Below, piece after piece: positions 10,051 through 21,335 of a DNA stretch of 64,000 nucleotides. Positions within the stretch are counted from its first letter, which is position 1. Each line of letters opens with the position of its first letter. Made by a program: the position numbers and the translations under genes. Origin of the DNA: Ashinkailepas kermadecensis (taxonomy: Eukaryota > Arthropoda > Thecostraca > Neolepadidae); assembly GCA_034440615.1 (NCBI GenBank), contig JAOTOM010005107.1, positions 558,001 through 622,000 on the forward strand, written 5' to 3'. A model generated the notes under the pieces. That model did not search any database. It was given only the letters and a program-made list of their open reading frames with translations, and was not told where the DNA came from.

Positions 10051-12370
10051 GATGGCCTCCTCACTTTTGTATGACACATTCCTCTGTATCGCCCCAAGCA
10101 TTCTTAGTGCCTTTTTCCTGGCTTCTTTGGTCTGTTCTGATGCCCCAAATTTTGTGTTCAAAATAACACCTAAGTCCTTCTCCTGCTGAGTCACAGATAG
10201 TACTTGGCCATCCATCAAGTATGGCGCCTTCATATGCTGCCTACCTACATGCATGACTTTGCACTTATCAAAATTAAACTTCATTTGCCATTTTTCGGAC
10301 CACTTCACAAGCTCGTCTAAGTCGTTCTGCAACAAAACCTGCTCATTGCGCTCTGTTATTGCCCTAAAGATCTTCAAATCATCTGCAAATTTCAAAACCT
10401 TACTGCTTAGGCCACATTCAATGCTATTCACAAATATAATGAACAACAGTGGCCCCAGTACCGACCCCTGAGGGACTCCACTAAGAACATTTTGCCATGA
10501 TGACTTTGTACCATTAAGCATCACTCTCTGCTGTCTATCTGAAAGCCACAACTCAATCCATTTTAGGATGCTACCTGCAATGCCATGGACCTGAAGCTGC
10601 ATCATTAACCGTTTATGGGGTACCTTGTCAAAGGCCTTACTAAAGTCAAGATATGCTACATCAACCTGATTTCCCTGATCAAATTGTTATGTAGCAAATT
10701 TAAAAAGTCCAAGAGATTTGTGAAACACGATCTCCCTTTTCTAAACCCATGTTGAGTATCTTTAATCAATCTGTTTCCTTCCAGAAAACTAACTATTCTA
10801 TCTTTGATAATTGATTCGAGTACCTTGCAGACTAGGGATGTGAGGCTTACTGGCGTATAATTTTCAACTTTCCCTCTTTCTCCTTTCTTGAAAATAGGAA
10901 CTACACTTGCCCTTTTCCAATCTGTTGGACTTTAATTTTGTGAAACTGATCTAAAAAATATTATACGAAGTGGAATTGACAGTTCCTTTTCAGCTTCCCG
11001 CAATACCCTAGCATAAATTCCATCAGGTCCTGCTGCCTTGTTTGGCTTTATTTTTCTGGTATAATTGAAAACAATATCACTATCAATGAAATCAACATTG
11101 TGTATCTGATCACCTGTCACTGAACTGTGGTTCACGGTTGGCAAATTTGTCACATCCTCCACTGTAAACACTGATTTAAACTGCTTGCTCAGCTCCTCAA
11201 CCATCTCACCATCCTTACCCAATATAGTCCCATTTACTTCCAGTGGACCAATTGTGCTTGAAACTTTACTTAGCTTGTAGAAACTAAATAACTTTTTACT
11301 GTCCCCATTACAGTTCCTAGCCAAATTCAATTCTTTTGCCCGCCTTGCTGCTCTGGTTTTCTGCTTCACAGCATCTCTAACTTTTTGATACGACCTTAGA
11401 TTTACGATATTTGAAGCTTCCTTAAATACTCTAAATGCATCTTTCTTAGCCTTAATTGATCTCCTCAAATCTGGTGTAAGCCATGCTGGCTTTCCTACCC
11501 TTCTTTTGCGCCTTTGCTTTTGGGGGACATGTCTAATCTGAATTTCCCTCAAGTAAGATTTGAACTTTTCCCACATTTCACAGGCATTTCAATCAAAAAA
11601 TTATTCTTCCCATTTTATGGCACTTAAAGCCTCTCTCATGGAGTCAAAGTCTGCCCTGTTAAAATTTGGAATCTTTGCCAAGTTATCCTTGATTGCCCCG
11701 CTATTTGTACCTTAAATCTCACTATGTTATGGTCACTTCTTCCCAGAGTTTCTCCTACAGTCAAGTCTTGAACTAAATCACTTAAATCTGAGAAGACAAG
11801 GTCCAAGAATGAGCCCTACCTGGTTGGTTCCATTACAAACTAGTGTAAGAACAAGTCCTCTTCAAGGCATTTCCTAAACAGTTTACATGATGGGGAGCCA
11901 ACACCAACATTTTCATATCCTTTTAGATTAAAGTCACCAAGAATAAGGCATTTCCTCTGAAAGTTTCTACTGATTTCCTCACAAATCACCTTATCGAGCT
12001 CCAGTTGCTGAGAATGTGGCAAGGTTCCTGATCGATACAAAGCTCCTATCCTCAGTTTATTGCTGTTGCCTCTTCCCACAGCAACATCAAGCCAAATGGA
12101 CTCCACAGACACATTTTTTACCCCATCTGCTACTTTCTGGGAACTGTATAAGCTATTCACATAGAGCATTACACCACCCCCTTTCACTGCTGGACCCCTA
12201 TTGCATGAAAACATATTGTATCCCTGGATCTCATAGTCCTGCAAGTTATCCCCAAAATATCCCTCACTGACCCATGCCTCAGTAATGCAAACAAAATCTG
12301 GTTTCTCCTCAGTAACATAACACTTGAACTCATCAAATTTGGATCGAATGCTCTGAGCATTAAGCATCAT
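10046..12370 (-). pseudogene. CR1-like ORF2: endonuclease plus reverse transcriptase, broken
   Basis: Translation starts at about 12370 (MMLNAQSIRSKFDEF). The apurinic-type endonuclease shows LNAQS, ITEAW, RGPAVKGGGVMLYV, ILGDFN and, after a stop at 11840, GETLGRSDHNIVRF near 11725-11757. A linker (11576-10932) with KPAWLTPDLR and NKAAGPDGI leads to the reverse transcriptase: VVPIFKKGER, YLDFSKAFDKV (about 10620-10655, catalytic Asp), GVPQGSVLGPLLF and FADDLKIF (about 10372-10398), then EKDLGVILN. Visible lesions are in-frame stops near 11840, about 11825 and 10932, a disrupted stretch around 11580-11650, and a frameshift near 10680. The C-terminus is lost where the 13-mer array begins. The enzyme would nick DNA and prime cDNA on the target; this copy cannot do so alone. 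Confidence 0.83.
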
Positions 12371-12539
12371 ACACTTAACAAAAGTTCATAACCCTCTTTG
12401 GCTTTTTCATGTTGAGTAGCTCTATCATCTCTGGATGAGCTACCACTCTGCCCCCTTGATCTACTGCTACCCCTATTTGCTGACTGTGAGGTGTTTGCAA
12501 GACTTCTCTCTCTATCAGCTACATCCCCCCATGACCTGC

Positions 12540-13409
12540 CTAGTTTCCCTGTTTCCTAATGAGAGCCTCCTCATACCTATTGCTGAGCAATTCAACTCTT
12601 CTCTTGCTCAAATGTAACCCATCTAATGCAAACATTTCAGTCCTCCACCAGAAATCCTCCCACAAATCCAAGAACCCCACCCCAAGTTCCTTACAAATCT
12701 TGGCCACCCTGGTATTCAGCCCAATGGCCCTCGAGTACCAATCTATGCTTGCGTTAACCATAGGGAGGATGGATGCTACCATTCCTCGTTTCCTACTCAC
12801 AGCTAACCCACCTATCAAAGCCCTATACTCTTGTATTGTTTCCTCTGTTTTTGCTTTTCCTACATCATTTACACCAACCTGCACAATTACTGTTGTGCTC
12901 TCTCCACTACCCTTCATCACTCCTTCTATCCTATCACCAACATCCTTTACCTGGGCCCCTGGGTAGCAAACACGAGTCCGTTTGTTGGGGTTCCTGCTAC
13001 AAAAAGTACGTTCCATATACCTCACTCTTGAGTCCCCTATAACTAAAACTTCCCCCTCTCTATCATCAGCTGCCTGGTCGTTCCTACCTTCCTCCTTAGC
13101 AGCATTACTATCTCTCTCTTGCAGTACCTCAAATCTATTATTAGTTTCAATGCCTTTGTCAATTTTCCTTAAAGCTAGTCTCGTACTCTGGCGTCTAGCT
13201 ACTTTCCACTCTCTACTATCATGGTCCATACTATCTCCACGCCTATCACTCCTAGACTCCTGCACCTGGCTTGCCTGGCTGACATTTCCTATGGTGGGCC
13301 CTGCCACGAAATACTTCAGACGCTCCACCTCCCTTACTAACATATCTACTTTCCTACTCAAGTCCCCAATGACTACCATACACTTACACTTCCCACAGTC
13401 ACCTTGCAT
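12540..13409 (-). CDS. CR1-like ORF1 protein with SGNH-esterase domain
   Basis: An intact 289-codon frame. The N-terminus has a CGKCKC knuckle (residues 5-10) and a short heptad-like stretch (about 16-35), then a charged linker to about 118. An SGNH/GDSL-type hydrolase domain follows: block I VLVIGDSR (121-128), a YPGA turn (149-152), block III GVND (179-182) and block V DGLH (263-266), giving the Ser-Gly-Asn-His set. Esterase-type ORF1 proteins are known from the CR1 clade and are thought to act in the ribonucleoprotein, possibly on lipids or membranes. The start at 13409 is the first ATG after the 5' repeats. No stop or frameshift is visible, unlike ORF2. Confidence 0.82.
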   Translation of the reverse strand: MQGDCGKCKCMVVIGDLSRKVDMLVREVERLKYFVAGPTIGNVSQASQVQESRSDRRGDSMDHDSREWKVARRQSTRLALRKIDKGIETNNRFEVLQERDSNAAKEEGRNDQAADDREGEVLVIGDSRVRYMERTFCSRNPNKRTRVCYPGAQVKDVGDRIEGVMKGSGESTTVIVQVGVNDVGKAKTEETIQEYRALIGGLAVSRKRGMVASILPMVNASIDWYSRAIGLNTRVAKICKELGVGFLDLWEDFWWRTEMFALDGLHLSKRRVELLSNRYEEALIRKQGN

Positions 13410-13439
13410 TTAAAAAAGAAAGAAGAAAGAAGTTATCCC

Positions 13440-14333
13440 GACTCTCACCAGCTACAAACTCCAACTAAACCAAACTAAAATAAAAAAAACCCTAGATACC
13501 TTTGCAATTACACCAGTATATTGAAAATATACCTAGTGGTAATTTAAGCTCACTATTTTAGTCCTAAGCTCTATCTTAAACTTAAGCACCAAAAAGACAC
13601 TGACTTATTCCTCTACACTGCAGAAACCTAAGCTGCGAGACCGCGCCACCCGTCTACAAAGCGTTCACGTGGCTGATCGATAATTCTAGAAGCTACCTAG
13701 TGTAATTTAAGCTCACTATTTTAATCTTAAAGTCTATCTTAAACTTAAACACCAAGCGGACGCAGACTTATTCCTCTATGCTAACAGAAACCTAAGCCAC
13801 GTGGCCGCTCCACCCGTCTACAAAGCGTCCACGTGGCCGATCGATAATTCTAGAAGCTAAAAATCTGCTTGTTAAAAAGAAACTTATGAGATAAAACTAT
13901 CCAAATATATGCACAGAAGTAATTGCTAAATACCTACCACCAGCTGCAAACTCCAACTAAACCAAACTAAACACTAATATAATCAAAAACCTAGATACCT
14001 ATACAATAACACCAGGACAAGAAGATATACGTAGTGTAATTTAAACACACTATTTTAGTCTTCAACTCTATTTTAAACTTAACCACCAAAAAAACAAACT
14101 TATTCCTCTGCACTACAGAAACCTAAGCCACTAGGCCGCGCCACCCATCTTCAAAGCGTCCACGTAGCCGATCGATAATTCTAGAAGCTACCTAGTGTAA
14201 GTTAAGCTCACTATTTTAATCTTCAACTAAAACACCAAGCAGACACAAACTTATTCCTCTATGCTAACAGAAACCTAAGCCACGTGGCCGCTCCACCCGT
14301 CTACAAACGTCCTCTGATCGCTGTGACCAAGTC
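13440..14333 (-). repeat. Duplicated 5' promoter-region monomers of the CR1-like element
   Basis: Two related blocks of about 160 bp (A 13531-13694, B 13695-13858) each contain GATCGATAATTCTAGAAGCT. After a spacer the pair recurs as A' (about 14030-14190) and B' (14191-14333). The spacer repeats as well: CAAACTCCAACTAAACC occurs at 13458 and 13948, so the higher-order period is about 490 bp. The position directly upstream of ORF1 suggests iterated promoter units as in some mammalian L1 elements; that role is inference. Confidence 0.75.
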
Positions 14334-14619
14334 TACAAACGTCCACGGTCGCTGATCCTGCCGCCCGACTGCGGCCGACCGGTCCCGGCCCCAGCTCAGA
14401 CCGGTCCAGTCCAGACCGGTCCAGTCCGGACCGGCCAGGCAGATGCCATTCAGCTGCCTGGCCGGCCCGGGCTGAACTTCCAGATCGGATAGGTGTCGCT
14501 CGGCTGACGCGAAAAGAAACAGCACGGGTCGAGTCAACACAGACAGGCCGTCTACACAGCCGCCGGACCAGACTGGGCCAGTAGGTGCAGCTCAGGCGGA
14601 GTGGGCTGGACCAGGCAAG

Positions 14620-15055
14620 GTCAGGCCAGATGAGATCAGACCAGACCAGATCAGAACAGACCAGACCGGACCAGACCAGACCAGACCAGATCAGATCAGA
14701 TCAGATCAGATCAGACCAGACCAGAACAAACCAGACCAGAACAAACCAGACCAGAACAAACCAGACCAGAACAAACCAGACCAGAACAAACCAGACCAGA
14801 ACAAACCAGACCAGAACAAACCAGACCAGAACAAACCAGACCAGAACAAACCAGACCAGAACAAACCAGACCAGAACAAACCAGACCAGAACAAACCAGA
14901 CCAGAACAAACTATACCAGAACAAACCAGACCAGAACAAACCAGACCAGAACAAACAAGACCATAACAATGCAGACCAGAACAAACAAGACCAGAACAAA
15001 CCAGACCAGAACAGACCAGACCAGAACAGACCCGAACAGACTACACCAGAGGGAC
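14620..15055. repeat. 15-bp minisatellite
   Basis: Unit CCAGACCAGAACAAA, over 20 copies, preceded by CAGAT/CAGAC 5-10-mers. Confidence 0.95.
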
Positions 15056-15774
15056 ACAACAGATCAGACCAGATCGCATCCTACAACAGCATGCTAGACG
15101 AGAATAACGCATGAGGAAGTCAGCTGTGCTCTCATGCTAAGACCAAGCAATGCTGGTGAAAATTGACGTACACCAGCCGAATTTAGAGGTGAGACCGATC
15201 CGTGGCAAACCATTTTATTGCGACTAAGCGCCCTTACTGAACCAATACTAAATCATACTGACCTCCAGCCCGGCATATCCCACGGTAAATTCGCCAAACA
15301 TGCTTGCCATCCAGTGACACTTGGTATATAGTCGTGGATTGTGGATTATACGAACACCAGATGCTTCACCAGCTCCCAATAGCAGCTGCAGTAGAGCTCC
15401 AAAACGTGAGCATGTCACCGAGAAGTTGCGACATCTCCACTATGTTGAGTCGGCGGTATGTCGATATTTCGAAGTTTCCAGCAGTGTTCCCGATGTTCAC
15501 TTCGTTCGGAAGATATCTGCACTATGATATGACTAGGCAAACTCGTGAGCTATGCGGGACTCCCAGGCCCCGGGAGTCGCCAGTTTCCCCGGCACCAAGT
15601 GTCATGACTGTGGTTGGGGCGAGTCGCCGCGCTGACGCCTGGTATAGACTGACAATCTCTGGGTACAGCGCTTCAAAACCGTACCAAATCTTTCGCCTTT
15701 TACGTAACACCCAGATTTCCGTGGAGGGGAGCACTAAAATGAGTATTCCTGTATTTGTTATAGACTGATAGCCA

Positions 15775-16035
15775 CGGAGTGACAGGCGGCTACAGTAACA
15801 CCGCACCGAGTCACTGGCGGCTACAGTAACACCGCACCGAGTCACCGGTGGCTACAGTAACACCGCACCGAGTCACTGGCGGCTACAGTAACACCGCACC
15901 GAGTCACTGGCGGCTACAGTAACACCGCACCGAGTCACTGGCGGCTACAGTAACACCGCACCGAGTCACTGGCGGCTACAGTAACACCGCACCGCGCCAC
16001 TGGCGGCTACAGTAACACCGCACCGAGTCACTGGC
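15775..16035. repeat. 31-bp minisatellite, ~8 copies
   Basis: Unit GAGTCACTGGCGGCTACAGT plus AACACCGCACC. Degenerate relatives (GGCTATAGTAA, CCGTTCAGA) continue to about 16220. Confidence 0.93.
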
Positions 16036-16434
16036 GGCCATATGAAGCCCGCACGGAATGACTGGAGGAAATAGTAATCATGCTCAGAGTCGCTTGATGA
16101 TATAGTTATCTCGTTCGGAACGACCGGAGGCTATAAGTGTAAGCCGTTCAGAGTGGCTGAGGCTATAATAGTAACTCCGTTCAGAGTGGCTGAAGGCTAT
16201 GCTAGTACGCCGTTCAGATCAAGCGATCCAACTCGGAGCTCGGCAGGGCCGGGACGTGGTGCGGATTATAGCATCCTGATGCAGTCCGGCACCGACCGCA
16301 TACTCGCCCGATAAAGTGTAGGTCGCACCACCTCGTGGCAGGTTCCGGGCCACCTGCGAGGTTTTCAGGGAGGCGCGATGCGGTCCTGTGAGATTACCGC
16401 CGGGTTCCGCATATTAGCACCGGTTGCCCCATAT

Positions 16435-16830
16435 TGCAACCGGTTACCACGGACTATCACCGGCTACCACAGACTACCACCAGTTACCACAGATTACCAC
16501 CTGCTGCCACAGACAACCACCGTTTACCACAGATTACTACCGGCGACCACAGACTACCACCGGTCACCACAGATTACCACCGGCTTCCACATGCTACCAC
16601 CGGTTACCACATATCACCACCGGTTACCACAAACTACCACCGTTTGCCACAGACTACCACCGGTTGCCACAGATTACCGCCGGTTACCACAGACTACCAC
16701 CGGCTGCCACAAACTACCACCGTTTGCCACAGACTACCACCGGTTGCCACAGATTACCGCCGGTTACCACAGACTACCACCGGCTGCCACAAACTACCAC
16801 CGGTTGCCACAGATTACCACCGGCTGCCAG
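16435..16830. repeat. 20-bp (2 x 10) minisatellite
   Basis: Alternating CGGTTACCAC and AGACTACCAC 10-mers, about 20 copies; frames of TTTGYHRLP type are artefacts. Confidence 0.93.
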
Positions 16831-17062
16831 GTTGTTCCCACGGCCGCTCACCAGTCCGACCGTTGCCGCCGTGTTTCATGTGCGCCCCGAGCACCATATC
16901 GCTAATTGTAACTGCACGACGCTCCCTTCCCGGAATGGAATTGAACCGCCGGACGTCTTTCTCGAGACCGCGTCGATCACGGCCGCCGCCTGAGGGCATG
17001 CGGCGCCCGCGGCCGGCCGGAACCAACGGCGCCGACTGTGGCGCGCGCCGTGATGGCGCCAC

Positions 17063-17222
17063 TGCTAGTGGTCCTGCTGGAGGTCCTGCTGGTGGTCCTT
17101 CTGGTGGTCCTGCTTGTGGTCCTGCTGGTGATACTGCTGGAGGTCCTCCTGTAGATCCTGCTGGAGGTTCTGCTGGTGGTCCTGCCGGTGGTCCTGCTGG
17201 AGGTTCTGCTGGAGGTCCTATG
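17063..17222. repeat. GGTCCTGCTGG short tandem array
   Basis: 12- to 15-bp units of GGTCCTGCTGGTGGT type. Confidence 0.88.
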
Positions 17223-17395
17223 GCAGGCCATGGTGTCATTTCGGCCGCCGGTCCGCCGACGTAGGGCCTCGGCGGATGCTTTCATGGTCGCACAACGGAA
17301 GGTCAGATCAGCGGGAGACCGGTCCAACTTGCCAGCTGGAATGTTGATGTCGGCCGCATCGACCAGGCCCCGTCCCGACTGTCAGGTCGGTGGGT

Positions 17396-17415
17396 GGGGG
17401 GGGGGGGGGGGGGGG
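17396..17415 (+). repeat. Uninterrupted run of 20 G
   Basis: Preceded by GGTGGGTGG; strong quadruplex potential and a likely sequencing or assembly weak point. Confidence 0.9.
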
Positions 17416-17589
17416 CTGAACCGTTGTCCTGTCAGCTAGACATGGACGCTGAACCGGATAACTGCAAACAGCCGCTGTACGTCCTGACCTCGGTGCTGCC
17501 GACCGGCCGCCAAGAGACAATGGCGGAAGTTTAGACAGGCTGCTTCTTCTCCTCACCGGCAACGTTGCATCGCAATGCTGGTGTCCCTC

Positions 17590-17820
17590 GTGTGCCACAA
17601 TGGTGCTGCCTCGGCATCGCCAGTGGTGCTGCCTCGGTGCCGCCAGTGGTGCTGCCTCGGTGCCGCCAGTGGTGCTGCCTCGGTGCCGCCAGTGGTGCTG
17701 CCTCGGTGCCGCCAGTGGTGCTGCCTCGGTGCCGCCAGTGGTGCTGCCTCGGTGCCGCCAGTGGTGCTGCCTCGGTGCCGCCAGTGGTGCTGCCTTGGTG
17801 CCGCCAGTGGTGTCGCCTTG
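17590..17820. repeat. 23-bp minisatellite, ~10 copies
   Basis: Unit GTGCCGCCAGTGGTGCTGCC plus TCG. Confidence 0.95.
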
Positions 17821-18090
17821 GTCTGTGGTGTCTGCGGTGTCTCCTTGGCACCGCGTCGGACCGGTAGGTTCGGATGCGCGGCCGCGAGCCTCGCCGGCCT
17901 CCGCACCACTTTAACACTTCGTGGTCGGAGGTTTCCGTGAGCGGTAGCTGTTAGGTGAGCTGGTTTCTCACGAGTGTTTATCGTGCGTCGGGAACTCTAC
18001 ATTTGTTGCCCATTGGTTCCCAGTACGTTTATGTTCATACTCGGCTCTCTAGCCATGGCAGGCAGAGTGAGAGAAAGAGGGAGGGACAGA

Positions 18091-18262
<172 letters not shown>

Positions 18263-18532
18263 AAGAGAGAGGGGATGGAGAAGTTAGAAAAGGGAGCCAC
18301 TCTCTTTTTCTTCCCTCTTTCATCACAAGTTTTTTTTATGGTCGGAGCCTTCGTAAGAGAATCCGGAGTGCGCCCCTGGTCAGGCTGCCGTCGTGTGTGA
18401 CGCTACACGCAGCATGCGCACGTGGGGAGCAGGGCTGGCGGCCGGCCGGCCGGCGCGCCACTTCATGTACTGTGAGCACGGCCTGTACGCTGCCGGCCGT
18501 CGCCAGCGCTGCGCTCAGTTCCAGGAAGGTCT

Positions 18533-18586
18533 GGTGCACCGTATCCGCGTGCGGATACGGTGCACCGGATACGGTGCACCGTATCC
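18533..18586. repeat. Two adjoining perfect palindromes
   Basis: 18533-18566 has 16-bp arms (GGTGCACCGTATCCGC) around a 2-bp centre; 18567-18586 is the 20-bp palindrome GGATACGGTGCACCGTATCC. Both share the GGATACGGTGCACC core. Confidence 0.95.
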
Positions 18587-19477
18587 AGCGCGCACTCGAA
18601 ACGTTTCACAAATATACACCCGTTCGGAGTGAATTCATCCACCTCGCATTCGCGGTGCGAGTTACCGAACTTTTCGTTTCTCGTGAAGGCCGTGAGTTGG
18701 TATGCACCTCTGACAATCGGTGCGTTTTGATAGCGGGAAGCTTTGTCGCGCGACCAGTTATTGTTCCGAAGGACCGCACAATACTTCTGGTTAGGTTCGT
18801 TCTCAGAAAGCGCACGGACTAGCGAGTTGCCCCCCCCCCGTCCACGGGCTGGCCGCCCACTCTGCTGTGTGGCCGTGACATGACTCACCATCACTATCGT
18901 CGAGCTGTCGTCCGCCGAGGCGGCTACCAATGATCCAGCCCAATGTCTCAACTCTGTTGAAGCGTGTTGCGCTGCGTGCCTCCGCGACGATCATCGATTC
19001 ATCGCAATGTTTACGCCTACATCCATGGATTTGACATACAATTATGCGGCATTTGCAGGACAATTAGCGAAAAAGATAGCACATCGTTGATGCTAACACA
19101 TTTATTTGTTCGCTGTTGCAACGTATTACCCGTAACATTTTCGAATTCTACTGTCTACAACCGCTCTGTTCGAAATGGGAACTGTTAAGAAGTCGACTGA
19201 AGCTAACCATAGACAGACCAATGAAGGCAGCTGATTGTGAGGGGTTAAAACGAGGACGAAGTGACCGTTGGTCGTCATCATCATCACCGCTATCGTCAGT
19301 TGCACTATCAGCATCATCGCTATAATCCAACGGTCTGATGGTGATGGTGATCAGTAGCATCGTGGTCACCAGGATCGGCATGCATTCATTGCAACACCCA
19401 CTGCATTGAAACACGTCATGGCGTTCCACGTTCACCGTCGAAGTATAAACAAGTATGTACTCCTATGTGAGGGATAG

Positions 19478-19725
19478 CCCATCCAGAGTGATGGGCGTAC
19501 CACCGTCAGTGCTCACGGTGAACCAATCTCGAATGATGGGTGTATCACCGTCAGTGCTGATAGTGATTTGATCCAGAGTGATGGGCATACGACCATCAGT
19601 GCTGATGGTGACCTGATCCCGGGTGATGGGTGTGTTGCCATCAGTGCTGATGGTGATCGGATCTCGAGTGATAAGTGTACCACTGCTAGTGTTGGTGGTG
19701 ATCCCGTCTCGAGTGATGGGCTGTG
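19478..19725. repeat. 45-bp diverged minisatellite, ~5.5 copies
   Basis: Units begin GTGATGGGTGTACCACCGTC. The minus frame (19463-19759) reads 15-residue repeats such as ITRDPITISTDGNTP. Divergence is fairly high but the frame stays open. Confidence 0.88.
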
Positions 19726-20785
19726 CTGATGTGCACAGCGTCAGTGCTGATGTGCACATTTATTTAGCTGTCCAACGTTGAATAGCGGATTTTTGTTCCT
19801 GGTTTCATCTGGATGTCACTAAATATCTCAGCTAGATTAGGTCAGCTCATCGTATTTCAGGGGTGCAGGGGTTCGAAGTGCTTCCAAGATTCAGCTCCAA
19901 TTCATAGTTATTTACCAAGTAGCATAAATGAAGATCTCGGAGATTCCTCGAGTTTCTGGGCAGAGGGTTTCCAGCGGCAAGAATTGCCTTTGCTGTGAAC
20001 AAAAATCAAACCAGAAGGCAGAAGACATCGGTTTTGGAATTTTCTTAGCCCTTTGCGTTGATTGCATTACATTTATATTCACCTTTCTTGCAAGATGCGT
20101 TTTTTTTAGCGAGGGTCCAGGGAGTGTTCCACAAACACAGGGAGGAACCTGCCCCTCCGGGAGTTTTCACCCATGTTTAGTAATGCTAGTAATGCAGCTT
20201 ACGTAACACACTGTCCACAGTATTTCACACATTATCTACAAAACAGCGGTTGTAGGGGTACAAAACAGGTTGTACAGATTGTGTTGCAGGTTGTACAAAA
20301 CAGGGCCGCCTTAGAAGCAGCTGTCAGTTGCTTTGCACCTGGCCAACGAAGTTCACCTGCGGCATCTGATGCGTGATTGTGTTTTCACTCGTCAGCTCTA
20401 CACTCACCCTATGTGCAGAGACAGGATCGCGAACACTGGCGTGCAGGCAGGCGCAGATTAAACCGGTTCGAAGCACGACCAAAATAAACTCGCCTCACGA
20501 CGTCAGCGTCTGCAAACGGAGTATGCATCACGGCCGCGCCGGCCATCAGCACAGGCATCTAAAGTGGAGTAGTTTAGTGTGGACGAAAGTCGTCAGGCGG
20601 TCAGGCCGACCTGTAGTCAGCGAATTGTGGCCACCACTAAGTCGGCCGAGACACTCGTCGGTGCACGTTTGCCGACCCTGACCTGCCCCCAGCTGCAGCA
20701 GTCGTCTGGAGATCCGCTGTGTTGTGTTATTTGTTGTAGACAGGTACATATCGACAAATTTCTGTCCCTCATTTGCACATTTTGA

Positions 20786-20851
20786 ATGGCGGCTCGGTCA
20801 TCAAATGCGCTAATGAGTAACCATGCCAAGAAGGAAGGGGCTCGGGCGCAG
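20786..20851 (+). CDS. Candidate short first coding exon
   Basis: TTGAATGGCGGCTC gives a YY1-like start context and a 22-codon frame (MAARSSNALMSNHAKK...) that ends in phase 0 at GCGCAG|GTAAGG. The phase would splice directly to the trihelix exon at 32235, but a domain half would then be missing. The segment is short and could be chance. A 17-bp repeat follows within 15 bp. Confidence 0.25.
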
Positions 20852-20865
20852 GTAAGGCAGGTGCA

Positions 20866-20912
20866 GAGGACATGTACCCCTGTGTGACATGTACCCCTGT
20901 GTGACATGTACC
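20866..20912. repeat. 17-bp tandem repeat, ~3 copies
   Basis: Unit ACATGTACCCCTGTGTG. Confidence 0.92.
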
Positions 20913-21129
20913 CCTGATAGACACCCGCCTTCCTTCTGTGCACTGTCAGACAGAGCCGTAGGTCCTCCATTGCTCCTCATTGTATATCATGCCAACTGGA
21001 ACCCATTTTTCTTCAGGCGCAGTTTTCAGTGGCTACTTTCCTCGAAATGGTCCCCTACATTGTGTGCTTATCTTAGCTCGGGACTCTTTCTAAGCGTCTG
21101 ACTTATTCCACCACCCCCTCCAACGTCCA

Positions 21130-21335
21130 GTGCAGTGGCGCGGTATGGATATTCCTAAGGGGATGGCCCGACCAAAAAAACGAAACTAAAGAAAAACAAC
21201 TCTCGGCGCGTGAAACGGGGCAAAAATGTTGTGATGTGAGTGGTGCAAATCCCATATTTATTGTTTGATCTAGTGTATTTTTGGTTGCTAAGGGGGAGGG
21301 GGGGGGTTCTCTCTTGGTTGTGCCTCTGTTTCAGT
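21130..21335. mobile_element. MITE-like element, copy 1
   Basis: Begins AGTGCAGTGGCGCGGTATGG and ends near a G-rich block plus TTGGTTGTGCCTCTGTTTC, giving poor terminal inverted repeats. Shared internal blocks (CTAGTGTATTTTTGGTTGCTA) match the copy at 30027. Confidence 0.45.

Larger units (their letters stand above)
10046..14333 (-). mobile_element. CR1-like non-LTR retrotransposon, nearly full length, 3'-truncated
   Basis: Read on the minus strand, the element has a 5' region of about 0.9 kb with duplicated monomers (14333-13410), ORF1 with an esterase domain (13409-12540), a short spacer, and ORF2 with endonuclease and reverse transcriptase (12370-10046). Order and motifs fit the CR1 clade. 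The 3' end is missing: homology stops about 10046 inside the reverse-transcriptase ORF and a GGGATCCGCCGCC array begins. The few lesions suggest a fairly young copy. Because LINEs usually truncate at the 5' end, the 3' loss implies later rearrangement. Confidence 0.85.

Noticed and set aside
15304..15768. 154-codon plus frame as a gene
   Set aside because: Composition looks random and no motif or splice context was found.
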